Below, one piece after another: positions 9,801-16,435 of a stretch of 27,016 nt of DNA. This DNA comes from CAXTTV01 sp964247295 (GTDB lineage: Bacteria; Chloroflexota; Ktedonobacteria; Ktedonobacterales; Ktedonobacteraceae), in assembly GCA_964247295.1 (NCBI GenBank), contig CAXTTV010000054.1, positions 1 through 27,016 on the forward strand, given 5' to 3'. Numbering within the stretch: position 1 is the first letter of the stretch; every line of letters starts with the position of its first letter. The notes under the pieces were generated by a model. The model ran no database searches, had not been told where the DNA came from, and saw only the letters and a program-made list of their open reading frames with translations. The position numbers and the translations under genes are program-made.

Positions 9801-10323
9801 AGGAGGAGCTGGTGTGCGTGTGGAGGTGAATGGTCAGCCACTGGCCCTGGACGAGGCCTTGAGGATCTCCGGGCCGATCGAGAGTCTTCGGGGCCTTGAG
9901 GGAATTGTCACAGTTCAAACTGTCCGTGAAATCGTTGAGGACTGGAACGAGTTTCACAGCGATCTACCCGTCGAGGTTTTTCTCGCGGAGCCCGGCAAAT
10001 ATCGCCCGGTTGTCCTTATTAAGCCAGGAGATGCCATCGATCTGGTTGTCAGAATTCCTCGTTATGAGCCTGGGATGTTAGTGTATGTTTGTCTGCCAGC
10101 CGCTCTGGCACGAGTCGTTGGAGGTGGTCAGGTCAAGCGCTTTAGCCTGGATTTCAGCGAGCGTAAAGAGCTGCGGGTCCCTCTCGCTGCTGTGAGCACC
10201 ACAGTTGCCCCCGGTCAATCAAAGGGCTCAAAAGCTGGTCAGCACTGGGCCATTGTTGTTCGCAACATGTATAAAGAAGAGCAGGTGGGTAATCCCGGCC
10301 CTCTTAAATGCCTCGTCCTCTAG
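6868..10323 (+). CDS. Alpha-2-macroglobulin-like protein with thioester-type motif, no signal peptide
   Basis: This 1151-residue protein resembles bacterial alpha-2-macroglobulins, which trap proteases by a bait region and a thioester. The first ~470 residues are beta-rich, like macroglobulin domains. A flexible Ala/Met/Pro-rich stretch (about 478-538) then resembles a bait or linker. It is followed by the FPEVVYN...LTRYTIEAFAL segment typical of the A2M domain. The thioester-type motif is HGCIEQT (C742, Q745), followed by an alpha-helical domain with MALPNGGFCMYPP and TAGLSLMLALREL. The start is fixed: TAG at 6862-6864 is in frame just upstream of ATG 6868. The N terminus (MPKQRKLPTVDSF...) is charged and lacks any signal peptide or TM segment. 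That is odd for a family that normally works outside the cytoplasm. The gene lies divergent to a secreted S53 peptidase and upstream of the CHAP genes. Confidence 0.8.
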   Translation: MPKQRKLPTVDSFVDVLDEQQIEYLGDAAFLGQYFLYLKAEWAERSGLSRLLGRLGEKHTLDRPRILSRSEEISLPGVKIRSIELPAAQLFSLTSDKQLYQVDRDRVRLLIAAPQEPDSEQVLHLKLNGATYGSYTLRLDSAGLFLWEASNLPEGRYEAVVEGSDLAICDFLVATYQLAPLHAELVSQQLSDTTFSFDLEVTAFQQPYIGPLKVELMERGQRVGNQFGLVCDAQGHCHGQVILDGPGPFSLNLLADERSATVALKGSEQARRSSVEIGALGEEHSLNLLPTQDSVECRSLYIAPGAQNNAPFLLRNPIGREVELEVREAVQLLQIVLVDPVRQKIEEISHTDLQKGQVLRFPVPNPYGLLLLGAFIGDRAWEGWSAVLHPTDLDLRCIAPAEAKPGSTVSVKLSTGVSDRSIPVQFIVKDQRLVSASDPQVELAACIQENLKSWEDLSFQGNVDRELRSANPPSRAYMRSRVMRFSSAIAAGEPDDMVRYAPMMAASAPMGAAPVDSWEGDITVGAVASPAATLTRVRMQFPEVVYNAIVQVQGETEIQVALGEGLTRYTIEAFALDPQNFDWQRAETSLEASQPIYGELSVSPFAFTGDGVTGHLYVGSSSGKVLAEVQLDGSPLPLFTEQGQPLSSTDVIPAGSTVLFQVSPGMITAIVRDPVSGEADVSEQFVSEPGRLKHRVTQLRFLQPGELLTLDHSDLLEIHPLPGLERSFQLFVEGAAHYPHGCIEQTACKLVGMFAGYITNLEKPEVASDYAVAISTWYKRLMSMALPNGGFCMYPPQEGGSRNVDMHYAPKGMLYLLKLPASKNSGIVDPEIRTILDDIKERARAGANFYKLALPPKNFTTSEDAFLVLSLHGLTESARSQALTFARTQLQEHEGKVYAKPSKDTALYFGSSVATRIETAYAAAALLLGREQGDLPRALAATNYVASQMNEENRFYSSSDTAAGLSLMLALRELGVGAGGAGVRVEVNGQPLALDEALRISGPIESLRGLEGIVTVQTVREIVEDWNEFHSDLPVEVFLAEPGKYRPVVLIKPGDAIDLVVRIPRYEPGMLVYVCLPAALARVVGGGQVKRFSLDFSERKELRVPLAAVSTTVAPGQSKGSKAGQHWAIVVRNMYKEEQVGNPGPLKCLVL

Positions 10324-10334
10324 CCTCTTATTCC

Positions 10335-10371
10335 GCAGACGATAAGCCATAAGGAGAAGCGTATCGTCTGC
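10335..10371 (+). terminator. Hairpin after the A2M-like gene
   Basis: A perfect 10-bp inverted repeat, GCAGACGATA at 10335-10344 and TATCGTCTGC at 10362-10371, has a 17-base loop and starts 12 bases after the stop codon. No T-run follows, so intrinsic termination is uncertain. It may instead protect the 3' end. Confidence 0.45.
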
Positions 10372-10529
10372 CTCCCTATGACAATCTTCCCACTCTCCGT
10401 AATTTTTGTCATCTCCCCATGTTTAATACAGCAGTCACTATATTTTCCATACTGGCCCAGTTGTCTTATTTATCTTGTCTAAGAAATAGATAGTGTGTTG
10501 GTTCGTTCTACTGAATAGACCTGTATTTA

Positions 10530-10675
10530 TTACCCTCTAGGGGGTAAGGAAGGTTATGGCGTTTTACATCTCGGCAAAGGTCAGCCACCCTCAGGGCTTC
10601 CACTGAAGGGAAAGGGAGAGATGTAGCCATCCAGCTAAAGGACCTTCTTCCTATGGCAAAGGTCAGGAATTGACC
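10530..10675 (+). ncRNA. Candidate structured leader RNA of the first CHAP gene
   Basis: The sequence can form a chain of stems. These are TTACCC/GGGTAA (10530-10547), ACATCTC with GAGATGT (10566-10572 and 10618-10624) enclosing CCCTCAG with CTGAAGGG, then GCCAT with ATGGC (10626-10630 and 10653-10657), and GGTCA with TGACC (10661-10675). An exact 12-base repeat GGCAAAGGTCAG occurs at 10573-10584 and 10655-10666. The segment GACCTT at 10641-10646 can pair with either copy, an architecture compatible with a switch. It matches no riboswitch class I can recall, including c-di-AMP and c-di-GMP. No promoter or terminator was identified, so a role is inference. Confidence 0.35.
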
Positions 10676-10778
10676 GTTCTGCATTGAGAGTGTACAGTTA
10701 CAAACAAAAGATCTATAAATCTGGATATTTCGGGAGCCTTAGCTTTCGACTTGTAGCAAAAATGGATTGGGGACTTGT

Positions 10779-11816
10779 ATGTTGTCTGTTGATAAGCGCG
10801 AAAACAAAAAGGGCCCACAAATGTCGGGGCCGGTCAATGAACTTTCGCCAGTAGATCAGTTGCCTTTTCCGGGAAGCCCGATGGCGGCTCCCGTTGAGAC
10901 GGCTCCCTCAGGGGCTTCATTTTCTCCGTCCCCTTTCGGTACATCCGGGAATGGCGGTGTGGCGACTCGCTCTCTCGATAATTCGAGTCAGTCGCCGAAT
11001 CTAACGCGTAACTTGCCTGAGGCATTGTCGGCCACCAGTGGAGCCTCGAACCGCAAACAGGTAGTGATCCGTGGGCGTGGTACCAGGAGTGCATCTATCC
11101 TACCGCCAGCGCGTCCTCAGAAGCGCCAGAGCGGCTGGATGTTACACGCCGGCCTGACCATGGTGATCACTGGTATTGTCCTGGGTGCTCTACTGACGAT
11201 CGTGCCGGTGGCTCAGGGAAGTAGCTCTACTCTGAGATCTTCAACCTCGATAATCAACCAGACGAAGGCCCAGGACACTGATCATCAGTTGCTGATGGCC
11301 CAGCGGATCGCGACTCCCACTCCCACGCCTGAACCAACGGTCGCGCCTGAGCAGATTGCTCAGAAAGATGGGTTTGATCCCAATTTAAGTAAAGCAAATG
11401 CATCTACTGGTGGCGGCAGCGGCAGCAGTAGTCCAGCTCAGTCGGTGAACATCGTCGACTCACCTGGAAACCCGGCTGGTCGATTTCCATATGGTCAATG
11501 TACCTATTGGGCGGCGTATCGTTACTTCCAGCTTACCGGGCATGGAGTCTCCTGGAGTGGTGATGCCGGAACCTGGGCTGATGGTGCCGCTGGTGCTGGT
11601 TGGCGCGTAACTTCTACGCCACATATCCCTTCCATCGTTGTGCTGGGACCGGGTACTCAAGGGGCTGGGGGTGTTGGTCATGTCGCCATCGCGGAAAGTC
11701 TAAATTCAGATGGCTCGGTCTCATCGAGCAATATGAACTGGGGTGGCGCAGGTGCGAGCGTGACTAATGTAAACTTTAGTCCCGGAGCGGGTGTCTCTTT
11801 TGTCTGGCTCCCTTAA
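10779..11816 (+). CDS. Membrane-anchored CHAP-domain protein 1 (putative peptidoglycan amidase/endopeptidase)
   Basis: This 345-residue protein has a Pro/Ser-rich cytosolic tail (1-118), one TM anchor (about 121-145), and an extracellular linker rich in Thr-Pro. A C-terminal CHAP domain carries the nucleophile Cys in PYGQCTYW (C241) and His in GVGHVAI (H301). CHAP domains cleave peptidoglycan cross-bridges or amide bonds. The TM lacks a cleavage site, so the topology is N-in, C-out. A juxtamembrane motif QVVIRGRGTR (94-103) and an NLPEAL segment recur in the two paralogues downstream. The start is ATG 10779: the second paralogue begins with nearly the same residues (ML-VD-RENKKG), and GGGG precedes at 10769-10772. 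Upstream is the candidate leader RNA, and a strong terminator follows. Confidence 0.85.
   Translation: MLSVDKRENKKGPQMSGPVNELSPVDQLPFPGSPMAAPVETAPSGASFSPSPFGTSGNGGVATRSLDNSSQSPNLTRNLPEALSATSGASNRKQVVIRGRGTRSASILPPARPQKRQSGWMLHAGLTMVITGIVLGALLTIVPVAQGSSSTLRSSTSIINQTKAQDTDHQLLMAQRIATPTPTPEPTVAPEQIAQKDGFDPNLSKANASTGGGSGSSSPAQSVNIVDSPGNPAGRFPYGQCTYWAAYRYFQLTGHGVSWSGDAGTWADGAAGAGWRVTSTPHIPSIVVLGPGTQGAGGVGHVAIAESLNSDGSVSSSNMNWGGAGASVTNVNFSPGAGVSFVWLP
11241..11311 (+). repeat. 71-base block shared with the second CHAP gene (copy 1)
   Basis: Bases 11241-11311 align without gaps to 12590-12660, with 64 of 71 positions identical by eye. The block encodes the extracellular segment just after the TM anchor (STS-INQTKAQ...LLMAQRIA). 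This marks CHAP genes 1 and 2 as a fairly recent duplication or gene-conversion pair. Confidence 0.75.
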
Positions 11817-11833
11817 GTAATATGCATCTTCTT

Positions 11834-11877
11834 ACAGGTCGGTTGTATCAAGAATAGAATAGCCGGCCTGTATTTTT
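11834..11877 (+). terminator. Intrinsic terminator after CHAP gene 1
   Basis: ACAGGTCGG (11834-11842) pairs with CCGGCCTGT (11863-11871), 9 bp with one G-T pair. It is followed by ATTTTTC. The position, 18 bases after the stop codon, fits termination of the first CHAP transcript. Confidence 0.75.
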
Positions 11878-12136
11878 CTGTAAAGCCTGCCCTTTTTCTC
11901 ATATAATGTTCCTCTAAATTTGCCTGGACGTTCGTTTTTTCTTGTACCTGTTATGATAAATTTGTGCGGATTTTTAGGACATGCATTTCCCGATGAGGGT
12001 ACCTTCTTCCTACGTAGTCAGGCATATCTTGAACTATCTGACGTAGAAATGTACATTCTCATCAAGAGTTTGAAAGAATTTGTATGTAGGAAATTAGATA
12101 TTTCCTTTGTAGTCAAAGAATGGAGCGGGAACCCGT
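11878..12136 (+). promoter_or_regulatory. Leader/promoter region of CHAP gene 2
   Basis: With the preceding terminator this makes a 320-base gene-free stretch. CATATAATG near 11901-11909 gives a -10-like TATAAT without a convincing -35. A stem with a bulge pairs CTACGT plus CAG (12010-12021) with CTGACGTAG (12038-12046). A second hairpin, GGAAAT with ATTTCC (12089-12094 and 12100-12105), lies about 30 bases before the start codon. I see no gene in it. Confidence 0.35.
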
Positions 12137-13123
12137 ATGTTGTTTGTAGATGGACGCGAAAATAAAAAAGGTGCTCAGGTTTCTGGTGAGATTCCTCAGT
12201 TCTCTCCGGTTAATTCAGGTCCTTTAAGTGAGTCCTTCTCGCCAACCCCTCCAACCACAGCCGGACTTTTCCCCTCTACTGCTGAAACCGGCCCTGTGGT
12301 TACACGCTCACTTCAGAATGTGAGCCAGTCCCCAAACCTGACGGTGAACCTACCTGAGACAATCCAGACTGGTCCCCTCGTTATGAATAAAGCAGTAGGG
12401 CGGTCACAAGTGGTTATTCGGGGTACTGGTAAGCGTACGCTGCCATTGCGGCCACCGGCCCGCCGGGCTGTACGTAAAAGCCACTGGATGCTTCACTTGG
12501 GCGTGATGATGGTGATCTCTGGCATTATTTTAGGTGCGCTTCTGACATTCGCACCGGTAGCTCAGGGGAATACATCATTGCTCACGGCTTCAACCTCGAC
12601 GATCAACCAGACGAAGGCCCAGAACACCGATAACCAGTTGCTCATGGCCCAGCGGATCGCAACACCGACCTCTGCCCCTATCTCGAAGAGCGACGGATAC
12701 GACCCCAATCTGAATAATATGAATGGGAATACGGCCAGTACATCTCAGCAAGTACAGATCGATGATACGGCTGGTAGTACGGCTGGTAACTTTCCGTATG
12801 GTCAGTGTACCTACTGGTCGGCGTACCACTACCATGAGGTCTCTGGTCACTGGGTTACCTGGAATGGCGATGCTTGGATGTGGCGCGATGGCGCGGCGAG
12901 TGCCGGTTGGGTCGTCTCTTCCACTCCACATGTTCCTTCGATTATCGTGTTGCAACAATATACCCAGGGGACTCAGCAGTATGGACACGTGGCTGTCGTT
13001 GAGAGTATTAACTCCGATGGTTCGGTCGTAACGAGCAATATGAACTGGAGCGGTGGCTATGGCGCGGTGACGACCGTGACCTTCAGTCCCGGACCCGGTG
13101 TCTCTTTTATCTACCATCCATAG
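12137..13123 (+). CDS. Membrane-anchored CHAP-domain protein 2
   Basis: A 328-residue paralogue of the preceding gene with the same plan. It has a cytosolic Pro/Ser/Thr-rich tail, the juxtamembrane motif QVVIRGTGKR (91-100), and a TM anchor about 119-141. An extracellular linker begins with the shared TINQTKAQ block, and a CHAP domain follows with C224 in PYGQCTYW and H284 in QYGHVAV. N-terminal identity with CHAP 1 (ML-VD-RENKKG-Q-SG) supports ATG 12137. The ribosome binding site is GCGGGA, not AGGAGG. No signal peptidase site is evident. The catalytic residues appear intact, so it is probably an active wall hydrolase or amidase. The exact bond cleaved is unknown. Confidence 0.85.
   Translation: MLFVDGRENKKGAQVSGEIPQFSPVNSGPLSESFSPTPPTTAGLFPSTAETGPVVTRSLQNVSQSPNLTVNLPETIQTGPLVMNKAVGRSQVVIRGTGKRTLPLRPPARRAVRKSHWMLHLGVMMVISGIILGALLTFAPVAQGNTSLLTASTSTINQTKAQNTDNQLLMAQRIATPTSAPISKSDGYDPNLNNMNGNTASTSQQVQIDDTAGSTAGNFPYGQCTYWSAYHYHEVSGHWVTWNGDAWMWRDGAASAGWVVSSTPHVPSIIVLQQYTQGTQQYGHVAVVESINSDGSVVTSNMNWSGGYGAVTTVTFSPGPGVSFIYHP
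12590..12660 (+). repeat. 71-base block shared with the first CHAP gene (copy 2)
   Basis: Counterpart of 11241-11311, with 7 mismatches by eye. It encodes the same extracellular juxtamembrane segment. Confidence 0.75.
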
Positions 13124-13131
13124 ATTTTAGA

Positions 13132-13147
13132 GGCTGGAGGGCCAGCC
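13132..13147 (+). other. Small hairpin after CHAP gene 2
   Basis: GGCTGG and CCAGCC (6 bp, loop AGGG) begin 8 bases after the stop codon and precede the strong terminator at 13176. No T-run follows this one, so it may protect the transcript 3' end. Confidence 0.4.
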
Positions 13148-13175
13148 CTATAAAGAAGCGCCTTTTCCCATATGT

Positions 13176-13205
13176 AAGGCTTCCCATCGCAAGGGAAGCC
13201 TTTTT
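13176..13205 (+). terminator. Intrinsic terminator after CHAP gene 2
   Basis: AAGGCTTCCC (13176-13185) and GGGAAGCCTT (13193-13202) form a perfect 10-bp stem with a 7-base loop. A T-run follows (five T from 13201 to 13205). This is one of the clearest terminators in the window and separates CHAP genes 2 and 3. Confidence 0.9.
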
Positions 13206-13305
13206 CTATTGAGTTTTGTATATTAGTATATTATAAATTAAGCATAATTCTATTATAAGTACATCCTTCCTATTTGTACTGCCCCTTGCTTGACCAGACT
13301 CTCGT

Positions 13306-13362
13306 AAAACAGTACAGTCACACGGCGCATACGCGCCATGACCAACTCTGCTTTACTGTTTT
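13306..13362 (+). promoter_or_regulatory. Nested hairpin in the leader of CHAP gene 3
   Basis: AAAACAGTA (13306-13314) pairs with TACTGTTTT (13354-13362), 9 bp. It encloses a perfect hairpin GGCGC-ATAC-GCGCC (13324-13337). It ends 22 bases before the start codon, so it could influence translation or bind a regulator. The upstream 13206-13290 is very AT-rich and probably contains the promoter. Confidence 0.4.
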
Positions 13363-13384
13363 GTTTAATTTGACGGGGGCTTGT

Positions 13385-14221
13385 ATGTCGTTACTTAATG
13401 AGCGTGAAGAGTGTTCGGGCTCAGTTTTATCCCATAGGGCAAACTCTCTGTCCAATCCTGTTCTTTCAGAGAACTCTGGTAGTGTGAAGGATCACCTATC
13501 GACGGCTTCTCCATCTGCTCGTCTACTGGCTATACCGGCGCGCCAGCTTGTCATACGGGGAGATGGTCGCAAGTCTTCTCCTTTCGCGCCAGAGGGGCGG
13601 CCCTGGGTGACGCATCTGGGAGTAACCATTCTACTTATTGCGATCGGGGTGGGCTCATTGGTCGCAATTGTTCCACTGGATAGCAATGCGGATCAAGGGG
13701 TGATGTTTGGACAGATAAGTCAGAAGCGCTCACAGGGGGGGCAGCAACATTTTCTGACGGCGCAGCAGAGCGCGACGGTGACTGCGGTGACTCAGGATGG
13801 CTACGACGCTGGAACAGGCGAGAGCTACGCTGGTCTGTCTTCCGCGCCTTCCCCAACCTTACAGGATAATGCTGGCAGCACTCTTGATCGTTTCTCATAT
13901 GGTCAATGTACGTATTGGGCCGATCTTCGGTATTTTCAATTAAGTGGTCACTGGGTGTCCTGGTCGGGTGATGCCTACCAGTGGGCGACGGGGGCTGCCA
14001 GCGCTGGTTGGATTGTCTCTTCAACCCCGCGTGTTCCCTCAGTAATTGTATTGCAGCCAGGGGTTCAGGGCGCGACTGGATTTGGCCATGTGGCGGTGGT
14101 GGAACATATCAACCCTGATGGTTCGATCCTGACCAGTAACTATAACTGGTCGTCCTGGAATACCCTTTCATATCAGACGTTCTGGCCTGGAAGCGGGGTC
14201 TCGTTTCTCTGGCATCCCTGA
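13385..14221 (+). CDS. Membrane-anchored CHAP-domain protein 3 (divergent paralogue)
   Basis: This 278-residue protein has the same order of parts as its two neighbours but is shorter and less similar. The cytosolic tail holds the motif QLVIRGDGRK (54-63), the TM anchor lies about 77-98, and a Gln/Ser-rich linker leads to the CHAP domain. The domain has C175 in SYGQCTYW and H235 in GFGHVAV. The start ATG 13385 follows GGGGG at 13375-13379 and gives an N terminus like the paralogues (short, charged, Glu/Arg). A possible upstream extension would begin with unrelated residues. The gene ends only 6 bases before the convergent DUF5522 gene, and no terminator separates them. Confidence 0.85.
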   Translation: MSLLNEREECSGSVLSHRANSLSNPVLSENSGSVKDHLSTASPSARLLAIPARQLVIRGDGRKSSPFAPEGRPWVTHLGVTILLIAIGVGSLVAIVPLDSNADQGVMFGQISQKRSQGGQQHFLTAQQSATVTAVTQDGYDAGTGESYAGLSSAPSPTLQDNAGSTLDRFSYGQCTYWADLRYFQLSGHWVSWSGDAYQWATGAASAGWIVSSTPRVPSVIVLQPGVQGATGFGHVAVVEHINPDGSILTSNYNWSSWNTLSYQTFWPGSGVSFLWHP

Positions 14222-14227
14222 ACGTGA

Positions 14228-14563
14228 TTATTTTGCTCCCCAGTAGTCTAACAGGCTTTGATAATGCTCAATCATCCGCTGATGCTGCTCTTTTTCGTTG
14301 GCGGGAGCGCCGATTAAAGCTGTCTGATGATGGTCCAGCCGCTCCCTGGCTCCGGCGATAGCTTTGGGTGAGACACGGGCTGTGTAGATGCGTTCCTGGG
14401 GGATTGGTTGCCACTCTGGATTATTGCGCCAGTTAATATAGGGACAGTTGCGACATTTGTTCGCGCAACAATATCCTCTGCGCATAAGAAATCCACGTGT
14501 GGCAACGTATAGCCCGTTGCTATCAATCTCCCAGTCCTGCTGCTCTTTTTCTACTGAGTTCAC
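14228..14563 (-). CDS. DUF5522-like cysteine-motif protein
   Basis: A 111-residue protein whose core is FLMRRGYCCANKCRNCPY. This matches the RGYCC-x3-CRxCPY signature of the DUF5522 family, whose cysteines suggest metal binding. The function is unknown. After the motif come about 60 charged helical residues, longer than many members. The start is a GTG at 14563, supported by AAGGAAGG about 8 bases upstream, and no ATG fits the conserved N-terminal part. It lies 25 bases downstream of the MocR-type regulator on the same strand, so the two are probably co-transcribed. Confidence 0.75.
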   Translation of the reverse strand: MNSVEKEQQDWEIDSNGLYVATRGFLMRRGYCCANKCRNCPYINWRNNPEWQPIPQERIYTARVSPKAIAGARERLDHHQTALIGAPANEKEQHQRMIEHYQSLLDYWGAK

Positions 14564-14588
14564 AAGTTAAACCTTCCTTGCTTTGATT

Positions 14589-16175
14589 TTAAACTACGGG
14601 CAGATGCTGACCCTGGATCTGATCTATCTCGGTTGACGTTTTGCGACGGGACAATAATCTATTCATTGCCCGACCAATTCGCTCAATCCCTTGCTCAATC
14701 TCTTGAACTTTGGGATAGGCGAAGCTTAATCGAAATTGATGCTGTCCACCCCCGTCGATATGGAAAAGCTCACCTACGACAAAGGTAACATGCTCATTGG
14801 CCGCTTCTCGTAACAAGACCCGCGCGCGAATATCTTGAGGCAGACGACCCCAGACATGAAATCCTCCCCCCGGACGATTTGTCCCGATCTCGGGTCCCCA
14901 ATATTGTTCAATGGCGTGTAGCATAAGATCGCGTTTCTGGCGATACTCCCGACGGATATGTTCCATATGTGTATCCAGCAGGTTACGCCGGTGCATCTCA
15001 GCTACGGCCCACTGCCCAATTGAGCTGGTGTTGACATCAAAAATCTGCTTGTGCAGCGAGATGCGCTCGATCATTGGCGAGGGAGCGGCCAGCCAGGCGA
15101 CGCCAAGACCCGGTGCCAGAATCTTGGAGTAGGTACTCAGGTAGAGCAAATTACTGCCCTTGTCAAGGGCTTTGAGTGGCTGGGGTGCCCGACCTTCAAA
15201 GTAAAGCTCTCCATAGGGATCGTCTTCCAAGATTGGTGTCTGATAGCGCTGGGCCAGCAGGATCAGCCGACGGCGACGCTCCAGCGATAGAACGGCACCC
15301 GTAGGGTTCTGAAAGGTGGGCTGGGTGTAAATTAGTCTTGGCCGTCGACGCGCCAGAATCGACTCTAAAAGGTCTACGCGCATACCTTCATTATCGACCG
15401 GTACCCCGAGAACACGCGCCCCCAAGGCCCGAAACGTCTGGATCGCTCCTAGATACGTAGGGATCTCAACTACTACCTCATCCCCAGGCGAGAGTAGAAA
15501 TCGTCCGACCAATCCAATCCCCTGGGTGGACCCGGAGAGGATCAGTATATTGTTGGCCTCGACGTCAACCCCGCGCCGCCGCATTCTGGCCGCGATACTC
15601 TGCCGTATATGCTGAGCGCCTTCAATCGGGCTGTAGCCCAATGTCTGTTGCCCGGCCTGAAGCAATCCCTCATTGATTAAAGGCGCGAGTAGCGTCCCCG
15701 GAAGGAGATCCAGGGCCGGGGTTCCTACTGCTAGTGAGATAATGTCTTCCTGCTCATTCAAGGCTGCCAGCTCGCTAAGAACGCGGGCATCGGGGCCGAG
15801 AACCTCGCTTTCGGTCGCTGGCAAGCTGAGGAGCCAGGGAGGAATATCTTGATCGCTCTGCTGCTGGTTGTAGGTTAAAAGGTTTTTTCGGACCAGCGTT
15901 CCTCGTCCCACATGCCCCTCAATCAACCCCTCGGTTGTCAGCTCATTGTAGGCATTCATTACCGTTGTTCGATTCACAGCTAGCTCTTGAGCTAATGCCC
16001 GTTCAGTTGGAAGCCGTGTTCCTTCCACCAGTTCACCAGAGAGTATCGCCTCGCGCAACCCATGGCTGATCTGCTGATATAACGGAACGCTGCTATCACG
16101 TTCCAGGTGGACCAGCGGGGCGATTGTGGCCGTAAATAGCGGTAACCTCTGACGTCCAGATCTTGATTGTCCCAT
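14589..16175 (-). CDS. MocR-type GntR-family regulator with aminotransferase-like domain
   Basis: This 528-residue protein fuses a GntR winged helix-turn-helix to a fold-type I PLP domain. The DNA-binding part includes PLYQQI (31-36), LPTERALAQEL (55-65) and NRTTVMNAYNEL (68-79). The PLP part shows QNPTG (289-293), EDDPYGEL (317-324) and the PLP lysine in STYSKILAPG (K351). MocR proteins use PLP as a ligand and usually control vitamin B6, GABA, taurine or amino-acid genes; some relatives are real aminotransferases. The target is unknown here, and no B6 genes adjoin. AAAGG lies 8-9 bases before ATG 16175. It probably reads into the DUF5522 gene. A divergent TM protein lies upstream, so the shared 260 bases may be its operator region. 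Confidence 0.9.
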   Translation of the reverse strand: MGQSRSGRQRLPLFTATIAPLVHLERDSSVPLYQQISHGLREAILSGELVEGTRLPTERALAQELAVNRTTVMNAYNELTTEGLIEGHVGRGTLVRKNLLTYNQQQSDQDIPPWLLSLPATESEVLGPDARVLSELAALNEQEDIISLAVGTPALDLLPGTLLAPLINEGLLQAGQQTLGYSPIEGAQHIRQSIAARMRRRGVDVEANNILILSGSTQGIGLVGRFLLSPGDEVVVEIPTYLGAIQTFRALGARVLGVPVDNEGMRVDLLESILARRRPRLIYTQPTFQNPTGAVLSLERRRRLILLAQRYQTPILEDDPYGELYFEGRAPQPLKALDKGSNLLYLSTYSKILAPGLGVAWLAAPSPMIERISLHKQIFDVNTSSIGQWAVAEMHRRNLLDTHMEHIRREYRQKRDLMLHAIEQYWGPEIGTNRPGGGFHVWGRLPQDIRARVLLREAANEHVTFVVGELFHIDGGGQHQFRLSFAYPKVQEIEQGIERIGRAMNRLLSRRKTSTEIDQIQGQHLPVV

Positions 16176-16435
16176 CCGGTTTTACCTTTCCTCTCACTGG
16201 CCTTATGTACCCAACTATAAAAAAAAAGAGAGTTTTTCGCAAGAGCTATAGAAGAATAGAGGGTCTTTTTTTAGGTACACGTCTGGAGGAGCCTTTTGAG
16301 CTCATCTCATTTTGCTTAAACAATATATCTACATGCCGGCATTTTTACATTTGGTGAAATGGACAAACCTCAGTATCCTTATATGGTAGAAGGGCTGTTT
16401 TTCAAAGTTGTTGTTGTGGTTAGTGAGGGGTAAAG
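16176..16435. promoter_or_regulatory. Divergent intergenic region, MocR regulator / TM protein
   Basis: A 260-base region with a run of nine A near 16220. TGTACC (about 16207) and GGTACA (about 16275) form a 6-bp inverted pair that could be part of a regulator site, but the arms are short and far apart. No confident promoter is seen. Confidence 0.25.

Larger units (their letters stand above)
10324..10778. other. 455-base intergenic region with hairpins, upstream of the first CHAP gene
   Basis: There is no credible gene here. A 10-bp perfect inverted repeat follows the A2M-like gene (listed separately). Bases 10380-10529 are AT-rich, with no promoter I would defend. Bases 10530-10675 hold a compact set of stems and an exact 12-base direct repeat (listed separately). 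The start codon of the first CHAP gene follows 104 bases later, after an AT-rich stretch. Confidence 0.6.

Noticed and set aside
10530..10675. Known c-di-AMP or c-di-GMP riboswitch before the first CHAP gene
   Set aside because: The position suggested c-di-AMP control, but the conserved GGGGTGAAT and TAGGG elements, and the GEMM core, are not present.
16200..16280. TGTACC/GGTACA as a MocR operator
   Set aside because: Arms are only 6 bases and about 60 bases apart; too likely by chance to list as a finding.
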